From an uncultured Mucilaginibacter sp. (GTDB lineage Bacteria; Bacteroidota; Bacteroidia; Sphingobacteriales; Sphingobacteriaceae), in assembly GCF_903893715.1 (NCBI RefSeq), contig NZ_CAITNG010000153.1:1-64000 (forward strand): a stretch of 64,000 nucleotides of DNA, written 5' to 3'. The notes beneath the pieces are model-generated. The model saw only the letters and a program-made list of their open reading frames with translations. It was not told the origin of the DNA and searched no databases. The translations under genes were made by a program, and so were the position numbers. Each line of letters opens with the position of its first letter. Within the stretch, counting starts at the first letter, position 1. This document shows positions 34,225 to 44,134 of the stretch, piece by piece.

Positions 34225-37200
34225 ATGAAAAAAAATGCTTACCGCACCAACAATGGGCGGTTAAAATGCTTTTTAAAAATTCTTATGATTTCAAAGTGTA
34301 TCCTCCTCCTGGTGTTGGCTTGCTCGCTGCAAGCTTTTTCCAAGGGTTACAGTCAAAACAGAATTAATGTCACCCTCAAAAATGCTTCGTTAAAGAAAGC
34401 ACTGAAGGAGATAGAACGTAAAACCGACTACCGGTTTGTTTATAATGACGATGTGTTGAACGCCGTTCCGGCTACAACCGTGGCCATCAACGACGCTTCT
34501 TTAAAAGATGCGATGAACGCTTTATTGAATAACACTTCGCTGGAGTATCACCTATCAGATGACAACCTCGTTATTATTTCTGCCAAAGGCACTATCGTTG
34601 CCGATGTTGTAATAACAGGCACCGTTGTTGACGAGCAAGGCGACCCCTTGCCGGGCGCGAGTGTAAGTTTAAAAGGGACCACCATTGGTGCACAAACCGA
34701 TGTGAACGGTAAATTTAAGCTAAACATTACCGGCAACAGCGCCAACGCGGTGTTGTTGGTACGCTTTGTTGGTTATAAACAACAAGAAATTCCTGTGGGC
34801 AGCAAAACTGTATTCACTATTAAAATGGTGTCGGATGCGGTACAGTTGAACGAAGTTGTGGCTATTGGTTATGCCACTGTTAACCGGCGCGATTTGACCG
34901 GTTCGGTATCGTCGGTAAATGCCAAACAATTAAAGGATATCCCGATCAACTCGGCGGCCGAAGCACTGGCAGGCCGTTTGGCCGGCGTACAGGTAACCGG
35001 ATCAGAAGGTTCGCCAGATGCACAAGTGAGCATCAGAGTGCGCGGCGGCGGTTCCGTTACACAGGACAACTCGCCGTTGTACATTATTGATGGTGTGCAG
35101 GTTGAAAACGGTCTTAATACACTTTCGCCACAAGATATTGAAACCATTGATGTTTTAAAGGATGCTGCCTCGACCTCCATTTATGGTGCGCGCGGTTCAA
35201 ACGGTGTAGTTATCATCACCACCAAAGGTGGCCACGAAATGAAAACTACGGTATCGTACAACGGTTTTGTGGGTGTTAGCCATTTAGCCAAAGAACTACC
35301 TGTTTTAAGCCCCTATGATTTTGTGGTTTACCAATACGAAAGAAGCCGAGGTAATGCAACGGACAGTACCTCCTTTGCCAGCCTTTATGGTAATAATTTC
35401 GGCGCCCTGGCAAGTTATCAGGATACCGCAGCAGTTGACTGGCAGAAATTGGTTTTTGACAATACCGCTTTCCAACAAACCCATAATGTAAGCGTTGCCG
35501 GTGGTGATAAGACCACCACCTTTAATGCAAGTTTTACAAACAACCACCAAAGTGGTATCGTGTTGAATACCGGGCTTGATCGTAACCTGATCAATTTCAG
35601 ATTCGACCACACGGCCAGCGAGAAGTTCAGGCTTGGATTTAATGCAAGGTACAATGACCAGCAAGCAAATGGTGCCGGGGTTTCGAGTGCAGATGCGCCA
35701 ACTTCGAACTTGACCGGGTCGACTTATAACAACCTTCGCAGCACGGTAAAATATGAACCCTTTACCAGCGGCGGTTTACCTCCGGGAACTTTTAACTCGA
35801 ACTATTTTAATATAACAAGCGCTGCAGGAAATAACCTGGGTTTAATAGATCCAATTGTTTTGGCCAATGCCCAATATCGTAACACGCATACCACTGATTT
35901 AAATATCAACGGTTATGTAAACTATTCATTTACTAAGTTCCTGTCGTTCAAATCAACTTTAGGGTACGATTTCAATAACGTTACCTTGAATAGTTTTGAT
36001 GATTACCTTACACCCAACGCGCAAATCAATGGCGGAGGCCAACCTATGGCTGGTGTAAACCTTAGCGCTACCAACACCGTGGATTTTTCGAACGTGTTAA
36101 CTTTTACTAATGCGGCATTTCATCCAATACATAATAATGTTACCCTTTTAGCAGGTACTGAGCTTTACAATATCACCTTGAGCGGTACCAACAATCAATA
36201 TAAAGGCTTTCCAATCGGTATCAGCCCGAGCAATGCTTTAAACCAATTACAGATTGGTGTACCGCTGCCCGGCTATCCCGCAATAACCAATTCCATCAGC
36301 CATTTATTCTCGGTGTTTGGCAGGGCCAATTACTCATATGATAGTAAATACCTTGCATCATTCTCTTTACGTACTGATGCATCGTCGAAGTTTAATACCG
36401 GACAGCAGTATGGTTACTTCCCATCAGGATCATTGGCCTGGAGGATTTCGGATGAGAAATTCATGAAGAGCCTGCCCACCATTTCGGATTTGAAACTGAG
36501 GGTTAGCTACGGTACATCAGGTAATAACCGCATACCTGATTATCAAACACAAACCGTGTTTAACGCTACCAGTGTTTATTACCTTAACGGCAGTTCAACA
36601 CCTACAACCGGCTTTAACACGCCATATCTTGCCAATCCGGACCTTAAATGGGAAACCACCTATTCGGAAAATATAGGTTTGGACATCGGTTTGTTTAAAG
36701 GTCGCTTACAGGCATCGTTTGACGCGTATAACAACCACACTAAAAACCTGTTGATCCAGGTGCCTATCCCAACAAGTTCGGGCTATGCCACGCAACTGCA
36801 AAACGTTGGCGAAACCCAAAACAAAGGTTTAGAGGCCCAGTTGAGTGGTACTATTTTACAAAAGAAAGATTTCATGTGGTCGGCAAACTTCAACATTTCG
36901 TTCAACGTGAACAAAGTTGTAGCACTTGCACCGGGTGAAACATCATACTTACAAAGCTCAGGATGGGGTGTCTCAGGACAGCCGGCCGACTTTATTGTCC
37001 AGGTTGGTCAACCAATCGGTAGTATTTATGGTTATCAAAGCGATGGTTACTATACCACTAACGATTTCAACTACAATCCCGCCAATAACCAGTACACTTT
37101 AAAGGCCGACGCAGGCGAAGTTGATCCGTCGAAAATTATCGGTACACCAATGCCGGGTATGATAAAATATAAAGTTACCAATCCTAATCCTACCCTTAAT

Positions 37201-37848
37201 GCAAACGGCAACCCTGTACTCTCAACAGCAGATCAAACCATCATAGGTAATACGCTGCCACAAATCACAGGTGGTTTAAACCAACAGTTTACCTATAAAA
37301 ACTTTGATGCCAGCATATTTGTGAATTTCCAGGCAAGAGCACAGGTTTTAAATGCCAACAAAGTTGAGTTTACCAACGGTTATACTGCCGAAACCAACTT
37401 ACTTGGTCAGGAAGCAAACCGCTGGAGGACCATTGACGGAAACGGCAACGTAGTTGAAAAAATTGTTACTCCTTCTGGCGGTTCTGCTGTAGCTGTAGGT
37501 GCATCACCGGATGTTTTAAATGCATTAAATGCCGGTGCAACCGTACCAATACCCGTTACCGGAAGCGCAGCTTTTTACCCAACATCATCTGCTGTTGAAA
37601 GCGCAGCATTTATCCGCATCAACAACATCACTTTAGGTTACAGGTTTGCTCCAAAACTTTTGCAAGCTGCCAGTATAAAAAGCCTTAGGATATATGTAAC
37701 AGGTAATAACCTGGGTATTATTACACCTTACTCGGGTTATGATCCGGAGGTGAACACACGCAGGGCAACACCGGTAACACCCGGGGTTGATTATTCAGCC
37801 TATCCACGCAGCCGTACATACATTATGGGCGTACAACTTTCTTTGTAA
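34225..37848 (+). CDS. SusC/RagA TonB-linked outer membrane transporter with STN signalling domain
   Basis: This 1207-residue receptor imports oligosaccharides across the outer membrane with its SusD lid. After a signal sequence (ending near FSKGYSQ) come an STN domain (about 48-118, INVTLKNASLKKALKEIE), a carboxypeptidase-regulatory-like domain (about 130-205, GTVVDEQGDPLPGASVSLKG), the plug (about 225-335, RRDLTGSVSSVNAKQLKDIP, then YIIDGVQV and SIYGARGSNGVVIITTKGG) and the beta-barrel. The STN domain is what contacts FecR, consistent with the sigma/FecR genes just upstream. In this pectin locus the likely cargo is (rhamno)galacturonan oligomers (inference). Confidence 0.96.
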   Translation: MKKNAYRTNNGRLKCFLKILMISKCILLLVLACSLQAFSKGYSQNRINVTLKNASLKKALKEIERKTDYRFVYNDDVLNAVPATTVAINDASLKDAMNALLNNTSLEYHLSDDNLVIISAKGTIVADVVITGTVVDEQGDPLPGASVSLKGTTIGAQTDVNGKFKLNITGNSANAVLLVRFVGYKQQEIPVGSKTVFTIKMVSDAVQLNEVVAIGYATVNRRDLTGSVSSVNAKQLKDIPINSAAEALAGRLAGVQVTGSEGSPDAQVSIRVRGGGSVTQDNSPLYIIDGVQVENGLNTLSPQDIETIDVLKDAASTSIYGARGSNGVVIITTKGGHEMKTTVSYNGFVGVSHLAKELPVLSPYDFVVYQYERSRGNATDSTSFASLYGNNFGALASYQDTAAVDWQKLVFDNTAFQQTHNVSVAGGDKTTTFNASFTNNHQSGIVLNTGLDRNLINFRFDHTASEKFRLGFNARYNDQQANGAGVSSADAPTSNLTGSTYNNLRSTVKYEPFTSGGLPPGTFNSNYFNITSAAGNNLGLIDPIVLANAQYRNTHTTDLNINGYVNYSFTKFLSFKSTLGYDFNNVTLNSFDDYLTPNAQINGGGQPMAGVNLSATNTVDFSNVLTFTNAAFHPIHNNVTLLAGTELYNITLSGTNNQYKGFPIGISPSNALNQLQIGVPLPGYPAITNSISHLFSVFGRANYSYDSKYLASFSLRTDASSKFNTGQQYGYFPSGSLAWRISDEKFMKSLPTISDLKLRVSYGTSGNNRIPDYQTQTVFNATSVYYLNGSSTPTTGFNTPYLANPDLKWETTYSENIGLDIGLFKGRLQASFDAYNNHTKNLLIQVPIPTSSGYATQLQNVGETQNKGLEAQLSGTILQKKDFMWSANFNISFNVNKVVALAPGETSYLQSSGWGVSGQPADFIVQVGQPIGSIYGYQSDGYYTTNDFNYNPANNQYTLKADAGEVDPSKIIGTPMPGMIKYKVTNPNPTLNANGNPVLSTADQTIIGNTLPQITGGLNQQFTYKNFDASIFVNFQARAQVLNANKVEFTNGYTAETNLLGQEANRWRTIDGNGNVVEKIVTPSGGSAVAVGASPDVLNALNAGATVPIPVTGSAAFYPTSSAVESAAFIRINNITLGYRFAPKLLQAASIKSLRIYVTGNNLGIITPYSGYDPEVNTRRATPVTPGVDYSAYPRSRTYIMGVQLSL

Positions 37849-37870
37849 AATTTGATAAATCTTAATAAAA

Positions 37871-39643
37871 ATGAAAAGAAAATCAATTTATAGTTTTATT
37901 GTGATCATGATGCTGGGTACGGTATCTATGATCATCAGCTCGTGCACCAAATACCTGACCGAACTACCGAATGCCTCATTTTCGCAACAGGCGGCCTTTA
38001 GTAATGTTTCGAATGCTACCGATGCCGTAATGGGTGTTTATAGCGAACTGGCCGGCGACCAAGGTTACGGCATACGTTTAAGCATGTATTACACCGTTGA
38101 CGCCGATGATTTTGTAGGCCCACCAAACGCCAGCGCACCCGACGGTGACCGGCGTGATATTGCACGTTATGGCGCCAATTCATCAAATGCACAGTTGGAA
38201 AAACCCTGGGAACAATTATACGGCGGTGTTGAACGCGCGAATATTTGTATCAAGTACATTCCTTTGATGACGCAATATACCAGCGGCAACGCGGCAGATC
38301 AGGCGTCGTTAAAAAGGTTATATGGCGAGGCTTTGACTTTGCGTGCTCAGTTCTATTTTGAATTGATACGCAACTGGGGAGATGTGCCTGCGCCGTTTGT
38401 GCCATCGGCCGATCAACCAACACTGGCCTTAACCCGCACTAACCGCGATGTTATTTACGCGCAAATTTTGGGTGATTTATTAAAAGCGGAAAGTTTGGTA
38501 CCATGGGGCAACGCTGCCGGGGTGGCACGTAATGAGCGTATCACTTTAGGCGCGGTAAAAGGTTTGCGTGCCCGTATTGCATTGTTTGCCGGCGGTTATT
38601 CGCTGCGCAACGATACACAAGTGATGTCGCGCAGATCGGATTACCTGACTTTTTATCAAATTGCATTAAGCGAATGCAACGATATCATCAACAGCGGGGT
38701 GCACGGTTTAAATGCCAGCTACCTCAATTTATTTAAAAATTATGTGGACGCGCATACTGCGGACCCGGCTTATGAGATTATTTTTGAAGTAGGTATGGGT
38801 GGCGGCACAGGTGTTGCCGATAGTAAATTAGGTTATTATGACGGGCCAAAAGTGAACTCGCTTGGTAATGCCAGCCTTATTCCTAACGCAACTTACTTTT
38901 ACGCTTTCGATCCAAACGATACCCGTAAGGATGTTACCATCGCCACTTATTTTACCAACCTTGACGGAACCAAGGTTTTGCAAAAGATCAATGCAATTTG
39001 TTCGGGCAAATTCAGAAGGGACTGGATTACCCCTGCTGTTTCGCCTACTTCGTTATTGCAGTATTTTGGTATCGATTGGCCTGTTATACGCTATTCGGAT
39101 ATATTGCTGATGTACGCTGAGGCCGATAATGAAATTAACCAGGGGCCAAATGCTACGGACATCAACTACTTTAACCAGGTACGTACACGTGGCTTTGGTG
39201 GCAACGCCGCGCTAATCGGTACAACACCTACTACCTACGCAGCCTTTTTTACTGCTATACAAAACGAAAGGGAGTTTGAGTTTGGTGGCGAAGGTATCCG
39301 CAAGTTTGATTTGATCCGTTGGAACCTGATCAATTCGGCTATAACAACTACCCGCGCTAATTTGACATTGATGATGAACAAACAAGCACCTTATGCAACT
39401 TTGCCACAATCAATGTTTTATCAAAATGCACAGCAAACCTTGGTTTATGGTAACTCTTTGTATGCTGTAACACCCGCTACTACCCCAACAGGTTATACCA
39501 AGGTAACATGGGTAAGTACGTTAACATCAACTATTATATCGAGTGTTGCGCAGTATTTTACGCCTAACCACAGCGAATTGCTGCCTATTCCTTTGGCATC
39601 GTTACAAGCCAATCCGAATTTGACGCAAAACCCTGGTTATTAA
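37871..39643 (+). CDS. SusD/RagB family outer membrane lipoprotein
   Basis: This 590-residue surface lipoprotein has a lipobox ISSC (Cys25) followed by the SusD fold: YLTELPNASFSQQAAFSNVSNA at the mature N-terminus, tetratricopeptide-like helices (RLYGEALTLRAQFYFELIRNWGDVP), and C-terminal blocks RYSDILLMYAEADNEI and ERE FEFGGEGIRKFDLIRWN. It captures glycans at the cell surface and closes over the SusC barrel. It lies 22 nt after susC and is followed by a terminator. Confidence 0.96.
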   Translation: MKRKSIYSFIVIMMLGTVSMIISSCTKYLTELPNASFSQQAAFSNVSNATDAVMGVYSELAGDQGYGIRLSMYYTVDADDFVGPPNASAPDGDRRDIARYGANSSNAQLEKPWEQLYGGVERANICIKYIPLMTQYTSGNAADQASLKRLYGEALTLRAQFYFELIRNWGDVPAPFVPSADQPTLALTRTNRDVIYAQILGDLLKAESLVPWGNAAGVARNERITLGAVKGLRARIALFAGGYSLRNDTQVMSRRSDYLTFYQIALSECNDIINSGVHGLNASYLNLFKNYVDAHTADPAYEIIFEVGMGGGTGVADSKLGYYDGPKVNSLGNASLIPNATYFYAFDPNDTRKDVTIATYFTNLDGTKVLQKINAICSGKFRRDWITPAVSPTSLLQYFGIDWPVIRYSDILLMYAEADNEINQGPNATDINYFNQVRTRGFGGNAALIGTTPTTYAAFFTAIQNEREFEFGGEGIRKFDLIRWNLINSAITTTRANLTLMMNKQAPYATLPQSMFYQNAQQTLVYGNSLYAVTPATTPTGYTKVTWVSTLTSTIISSVAQYFTPNHSELLPIPLASLQANPNLTQNPGY

Positions 39644-39666
39644 AAGAAACCTATTCGTACTAATTC

Positions 39667-39693
39667 AAAGGCTGCCCTAATTGGGCAGCCTTT
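39667..39693. terminator. Terminator after susD
   Basis: An 11-bp perfect stem (AAAGGCTGCCC with GGGCAGCCTTT) and 5-nt loop sit 24 nt after the susD stop. Only three T residues follow within the stem, so it may be partial and let some mRNA read on. Confidence 0.75.
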
Positions 39694-39702
39694 GTTGGTG
39701 AC

Positions 39703-39720
39703 AAACGTTTCCACACGTTT
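39703..39720. promoter_or_regulatory. Weak operator candidate upstream of the GH28 gene
   Basis: AAACGT and ACGTTT form a 6-bp inverted repeat around a 6-nt centre, and the left part AAACGTTT is itself palindromic. It is 39 nt before the GH28 ATG. Similarity to the CGATTGCA sites is partial, so this is a weak call. Confidence 0.3.
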
Positions 39721-39758
39721 TATGAATCATTAAGTCAAATAATATCTATCATTGTAGC

Positions 39759-41402
39759 ATGAAATCCAATAAAGCACTCATACTGGCCATAGTATCGGTT
39801 TTGAGCTTGAAACAAGCAACCGCGCAAACCAAATACAGCTGGAGCAACCTACCCAAGGCCGCCGTACCTACCTTTAAAAAGGACACGTTCAACATTGTGA
39901 AATATGGCGCGACGCCTGACGGCATTACATTAAACACCAAAAGTATTAATGCGGCTATTACCGATTGCAGCACTAAAGGCGGCGGTGTAGTGTTGATACC
40001 GCAAGGCTTGTGGCTGAGTGGCCCTATTGTACTGAAAAGCAATGTAAACCTGCACATTGACCGCGCTGGTATGGTGTTGTTTACTTCGGATAAGAGTCAA
40101 TACGCGCTGGTTGAAGGGAATTACGAAGGGCACCCTTCGCCGAGGAACGAATCGCCGGTATCGGGTACTGATTTGCAGAATATTGCCATCACAGGCGAAG
40201 GCATATTTGACGGCAACGGCGATGTTTGGCGCGCCATAGGCAAAGACAGGTTGATAGAATCAGACTGGAAACAATTGGTTGCATCCGGAGGCGTTGTAGG
40301 CGCTGATGGCAAAAGCTGGTACCCATCGGACAGCTTTGAAAAGGCCAGTAAAATAAAAGATGTTACCATTGTACAGCCAGGCAAAACCATGGCCGATTAC
40401 GCGCAATACAAAGATTTTTACCGCCCCAATATGCTGGTGCTTACCAATTGCAAAAAAGTATTGCTTACAGGTATTACCTTCCAAAACTCCCCTGCATGGT
40501 GCCTGCACACGTTGTTGTGCGAAGATATGACCTTGCGGGAAGTACACGTAAAAAACCCATGGAACGCGCAGAATGGTGATGGAATAGATGTGGAATCGTG
40601 CAGGAACGTGTTGATTGAAGGCAGTACTTTTGACGCGGGCGACGATGGCATTTGTGTTAAATCGGGCAGGGATGAAGAAGGAAGAAAACGCGGCAAGCCA
40701 ACCGAAAATATGGTGGTGCGCAACAATGTTGTTTACCGGGCACACGGCGGCTTTGTAATAGGCAGCGAAATGAGCGGTGGCGCAAAGAACATATTTGTGA
40801 CCGACTGTACTTTTATTGGTACTGATATAGGCCTAAGGTTTAAAACTGTAAGGGGTCGTGGCGGAGTATGCGAGGATATCTACATCAAAAACATCAGTAT
40901 GCGCAATATAGTAAACGAAGCGATTTACTTTGATATGTACTACATGACCAAAGCAGCGCCAACCTTGCAAAAAGCAGAGATACCGGCTGTTAACGATGGT
41001 ACACCACAGTTCCGTAATTTTTATGTGAGCAACGTGGTTTGTAACGGTGCCAAGGAAGCTATTTTTGTAAGGGGCTTACCGGAGATGAGCATTAAAGGCA
41101 TACACCTGGATAACATCACGATAAAGGCCGATAAAGGTGTTGACCTGATAGAAGCCAAAGACATCGAATTAAAGAACGTTACCCTGCAAATAACCGACCG
41201 TACACACCTCATCAATGTAGAAAACAGCACCGGTATTGTTTTGGATGGCATTAAAAGCGTTGACCCTACCGACCTGTTTTTAAGCGTAAACGGCGACCGT
41301 ATGGGAACCATACAATTATTGCATACCAATATACCCGATGCACGACAAAAAGCAGCGTTTGGTTTTGGTGCCGACAAAAGCGCATTGACAGAGGTAAAAT
41401 AA
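39759..41402 (+). CDS. GH28 polygalacturonase, exported
   Basis: This 547-residue enzyme has a signal peptide (cleavage near ATA-Q23) and a GH28 right-handed beta-helix. Catalytic residues are visible: Asp274 in NGDGID (272-277), Asp295 and Asp296 in AGDDGICVKSG, His329 (RAHGGFVIGSE) and the Arg-Phe-Lys motif near 361 (GLRFKTVRGRGG). GH28 enzymes hydrolyse alpha-1,4-galacturonosyl bonds in homogalacturonan; some act exo, some on rhamnogalacturonan. It is the first gene of the enzyme operon after the susD terminator. Confidence 0.94.
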   Translation: MKSNKALILAIVSVLSLKQATAQTKYSWSNLPKAAVPTFKKDTFNIVKYGATPDGITLNTKSINAAITDCSTKGGGVVLIPQGLWLSGPIVLKSNVNLHIDRAGMVLFTSDKSQYALVEGNYEGHPSPRNESPVSGTDLQNIAITGEGIFDGNGDVWRAIGKDRLIESDWKQLVASGGVVGADGKSWYPSDSFEKASKIKDVTIVQPGKTMADYAQYKDFYRPNMLVLTNCKKVLLTGITFQNSPAWCLHTLLCEDMTLREVHVKNPWNAQNGDGIDVESCRNVLIEGSTFDAGDDGICVKSGRDEEGRKRGKPTENMVVRNNVVYRAHGGFVIGSEMSGGAKNIFVTDCTFIGTDIGLRFKTVRGRGGVCEDIYIKNISMRNIVNEAIYFDMYYMTKAAPTLQKAEIPAVNDGTPQFRNFYVSNVVCNGAKEAIFVRGLPEMSIKGIHLDNITIKADKGVDLIEAKDIELKNVTLQITDRTHLINVENSTGIVLDGIKSVDPTDLFLSVNGDRMGTIQLLHTNIPDARQKAAFGFGADKSALTEVK

Positions 41403-41422
41403 ATTGTCATTGATGTTTACTC

Positions 41423-41463
41423 AGCAATACAAAGATTATCCCCGGAGCAACCTTTGTATTGCT
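41423..41463. other. 12-bp perfect inverted repeat between GH28 and the first CE12 gene
   Basis: AGCAATACAAAG (41423-41434) and CTTTGTATTGCT (41452-41463) can pair across a 17-nt loop. No T run follows. It may be an mRNA-processing or stability hairpin, an attenuator or a regulator site, since it lies 14 nt before the next start codon. Confidence 0.6.
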
Positions 41464-41477
41464 AAATTGCTCTGTTT

Positions 41478-42251
41478 ATGAAGAACCGATTTTACAAGTG
41501 GGGTGTTTTTGCACTTTGTGTTTTTGCACCGGCAGTATTGTCGTTTATGAATGCGCCAAGTCATATTACTGTGTGGCTTGCCGGGGACTCGACCATGGCT
41601 GATAAAGCGGTGAAAGCTTATCCCGAAACCGGTTGGGGGATGCCGTTTAAGGCGTTTTTTGATTCGACGGTAACGGTAAAGAACATCGCCAAAAACGGGC
41701 GGAGTACCAAATCGTTCATCGCCGAGGGCTTATGGGCTTCGATTGCTGACAACCTAAAACCCGGCGACTACGTTTTGATACAATTTGGACATAACGATGA
41801 GGTGCCAACCAAAGCCACCTACATACCCGAGGCCGGCTATACCGCCAATTTGGTAAGGTTTGTTAATGAAACCCGTGCCAAAGGTGCCAATCCGATTTTG
41901 ATAACCCCCGTTGCCCGCCGTAAGTTTGATAAGGATGGGAAAGTGCAGGGAACGCATGATGTATATGCTGCATTGGTGCGCAAGGTTGCTGCCGATATGA
42001 ATGTACCCATGATTGACCTTGACCTCGAGGCCCAGGCGCTTATACAAAAATTTGGTGTTGAAGACTCGAAAATGCTTTTTAATTACCTCACCCCGGGCGA
42101 AAACCCGAACTATCCTGATGGAAAAAGCGACGATACGCACTTTAGTGAGTTGGGCGCACGAAAGGTAGCCGAGATGGTATTGGCGGATATTAAAGCATTA
42201 AAGTTAGACCTTGCGAACAGGATAGTGATATCGCATTTAGGAATTAAATAA
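41478..42251 (+). CDS. Rhamnogalacturonan acetylesterase, CE12 family (first copy)
   Basis: This exported 257-residue SGNH hydrolase has the CE12 signature: GDST with nucleophile Ser38, GWGMPF, NGRSTKSF, GHND with Asn106, and the DxxH pair Asp218/His221 (SDDTHFSELGARKVAEM). CE12 enzymes remove acetyl groups from rhamnogalacturonan so that lyases and hydrolases can act. A signal segment covers about residues 1-25. A paralogue follows after 10 nt. Confidence 0.92.
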   Translation: MKNRFYKWGVFALCVFAPAVLSFMNAPSHITVWLAGDSTMADKAVKAYPETGWGMPFKAFFDSTVTVKNIAKNGRSTKSFIAEGLWASIADNLKPGDYVLIQFGHNDEVPTKATYIPEAGYTANLVRFVNETRAKGANPILITPVARRKFDKDGKVQGTHDVYAALVRKVAADMNVPMIDLDLEAQALIQKFGVEDSKMLFNYLTPGENPNYPDGKSDDTHFSELGARKVAEMVLADIKALKLDLANRIVISHLGIK

Positions 42252-42261
42252 AAGCTCAGCT

Positions 42262-43056
42262 ATGAAACACCGGAGAAATTTTATCGCGATAGCCTGCAGT
42301 GTATTGGTGCTTATGTCATTTACACTTTCGCCGCCGGGTAAAATAAAGGTTTATTTGATTGGTGATTCGACCATGTGTTTGTATACCGCAAAACAGTTCC
42401 CGATAAACGGCTGGGGTATGCCTTTTGCCAATTATTTTGATGAGGGCGTAACCATTGATAACCGCGCCAAAGGTGGTCGTAGCACCCGCACATTTTTAGC
42501 AGAGAACCGATGGAAACCTATTGCCGATAGCCTGAATGCAGGGGATTATGTAATAATCCAATTTGGCCATAATGATGAGGCGAAAGAACCGCAATTTGCC
42601 GACAGGTATACGCCGTTGCCCGACTATAAGGCCAACCTAACCAAATTCATCACCGAAACACGCGCTAAAAATGCCTACCCGATATTGATAACGCCGGTAA
42701 GCCGCCGCGGTTTTGATAAGGACGGCAAAGCCAAAGAAACGCATGTTGAATATAGCAAAGCCGTATTTGAGGTTGGCGCGCAATTGAATGTGCCGGTGAT
42801 CGATCTGGATAAGATGAGCCGCGACTATTATCAGCAATTAGGTCCCGACAAGGCGAAACTGTTATTTATGGAATTAGATTCGGCAGAGCACCCCAACTAT
42901 CCCTTAGGCAGGCATGACGGGACGCACTTTAACGAATTTGGCGCGCGTAAAATGGCTGAAATTGTACTGAACGAACTGAAAGCCCAACATAACCCACTGG
43001 CCGACCATATTGTTAAAGGCGCAAACGCGCCGACCGTTAATCCGCAAGCAAAATGA
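42262..43056 (+). CDS. Rhamnogalacturonan acetylesterase, CE12 family (second copy)
   Basis: This second exported CE12 enzyme (264 residues) keeps every SGNH block: GDST with Ser36, GWGMPF, KGGRSTRTF, GHND and DGTHFNEFGARKMAEIV. The two copies are similar along their length (tandem duplication) yet clearly diverged, and may differ in which acetyl position or chain they prefer. It overlaps the CE8 gene by 4 nt, so translation is coupled. Confidence 0.92.
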   Translation: MKHRRNFIAIACSVLVLMSFTLSPPGKIKVYLIGDSTMCLYTAKQFPINGWGMPFANYFDEGVTIDNRAKGGRSTRTFLAENRWKPIADSLNAGDYVIIQFGHNDEAKEPQFADRYTPLPDYKANLTKFITETRAKNAYPILITPVSRRGFDKDGKAKETHVEYSKAVFEVGAQLNVPVIDLDKMSRDYYQQLGPDKAKLLFMELDSAEHPNYPLGRHDGTHFNEFGARKMAEIVLNELKAQHNPLADHIVKGANAPTVNPQAK

Positions 43057-44054
43057 AAAAAATAATATTCATCGGTCTGTTGATACTGACCACAGCAGGC
43101 GTAAAAGCACAGGATGCAAAATACCCCAAAGATATAACCGTTGCGCTTGATGGCAGCGGCAACTACAAAACCATACAAGAAGCTGTAAACTCGGTGCGCG
43201 ATTTTGGGCAGCGGGTAACCATTCACATTAAAAAAGGCGTTTATCACGAAAAGTTGGTCGTCCCGGCATGGAAAACGCAAATCACCCTGTTGGGCGAGGA
43301 TAAGGACAATACCGTTATCACCAACAACGACTATTCGGGCAAAGTAATACCTACCGGAAAGGACCTGTTTGGGAACCTGAAGTTCAATACTTTTACTTCC
43401 TTTACGGTATTGGTACAGGGCGACGACTTTATCGCCAAAAATCTCACTATAGAAAATACCGCAGGCAGGGTTGGGCAGGCACTGGCTTTATATGTTGAAG
43501 GCGACCGGTGCATGTTTGAAAATTGCCGGATATTGGGTAACCAGGACACGTTGTATACATCGAACGAAAACAGCAGGCAGTTTTATAAAGACTGCTATAT
43601 TGAAGGTACCACCGACTTTATTTTTGGCGAGGCGACCTGTGTTTTTCAAAGCTGCACCATCCGTAACCTGATGGCGTCGTTCACCACCGCGGCATCAACC
43701 ACCCAAAGGCAAAAATTTGGCTATGTACTGTTTGATTGCAAAATCATAGCCGATACTTCGGTGCATAAAGCCTTTTTGGGCAGGCCATGGCGTTCGTATG
43801 CAAAAACGGTTTATATCCGTTGCGAGCTGGGCGCGCAAATCATTCCGGAAGGCTGGAATTTGTGGAAAGGCGATGCCATGTTCCCTGATAAAGACAAAAC
43901 AGCTTATTACGCCGAATACAAAAGTACCGGACCCGGTGCTGCCCCCGAAAAGCGTGCGCCATGGAGCCATCAGTTGACGGAAAAGGAAGTTAAGGAGTAC
44001 ACGCTTACCAATATTTTAGGTGGGAAAGATGGGTGGGACCCATTAGAGAAATAG
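43053..44054 (+). CDS. Pectin methylesterase, CE8 family
   Basis: This exported 333-residue enzyme removes methyl esters from homogalacturonan. A signal peptide ends near VKAQ. CE8 hallmarks are present: GQALALY with Gln142, QDTLYT with Asp165, GTTDFIFG with Asp188, and LGRPW with Arg244 and Trp246. It works with GH28 and the PL10 lyase, which need de-esterified chains. It is the last gene of the GH28-CE12-CE12-CE8 unit. Confidence 0.95.
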   Translation: MKKIIFIGLLILTTAGVKAQDAKYPKDITVALDGSGNYKTIQEAVNSVRDFGQRVTIHIKKGVYHEKLVVPAWKTQITLLGEDKDNTVITNNDYSGKVIPTGKDLFGNLKFNTFTSFTVLVQGDDFIAKNLTIENTAGRVGQALALYVEGDRCMFENCRILGNQDTLYTSNENSRQFYKDCYIEGTTDFIFGEATCVFQSCTIRNLMASFTTAASTTQRQKFGYVLFDCKIIADTSVHKAFLGRPWRSYAKTVYIRCELGAQIIPEGWNLWKGDAMFPDKDKTAYYAEYKSTGPGAAPEKRAPWSHQLTEKEVKEYTLTNILGGKDGWDPLEK

Positions 44055-44068
44055 ATTTCGCAACATAT

Positions 44069-44082
44069 TGCAACCGTTTGCA
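44069..44082. promoter_or_regulatory. Palindromic LacI-type operator candidate upstream of the GH43 gene
   Basis: TGCAACCGTTTGCA is a 14-bp palindrome with central CG and one asymmetric pair, 52 nt before the GH43 ATG. It has the same form as the site at 21283-21298. Confidence 0.55.
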
Positions 44083-44134
44083 TTTTGTTTTTTACTATTG
44101 TATTAGAAAAACATATCAATAGCTTAGATAATTT

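Noticed and set aside
39962..39969. CGATTGCA word inside the GH28 gene as an operator
   Set aside because: It is internal to coding sequence, has no palindromic partner and is expected by chance in a window of this size.
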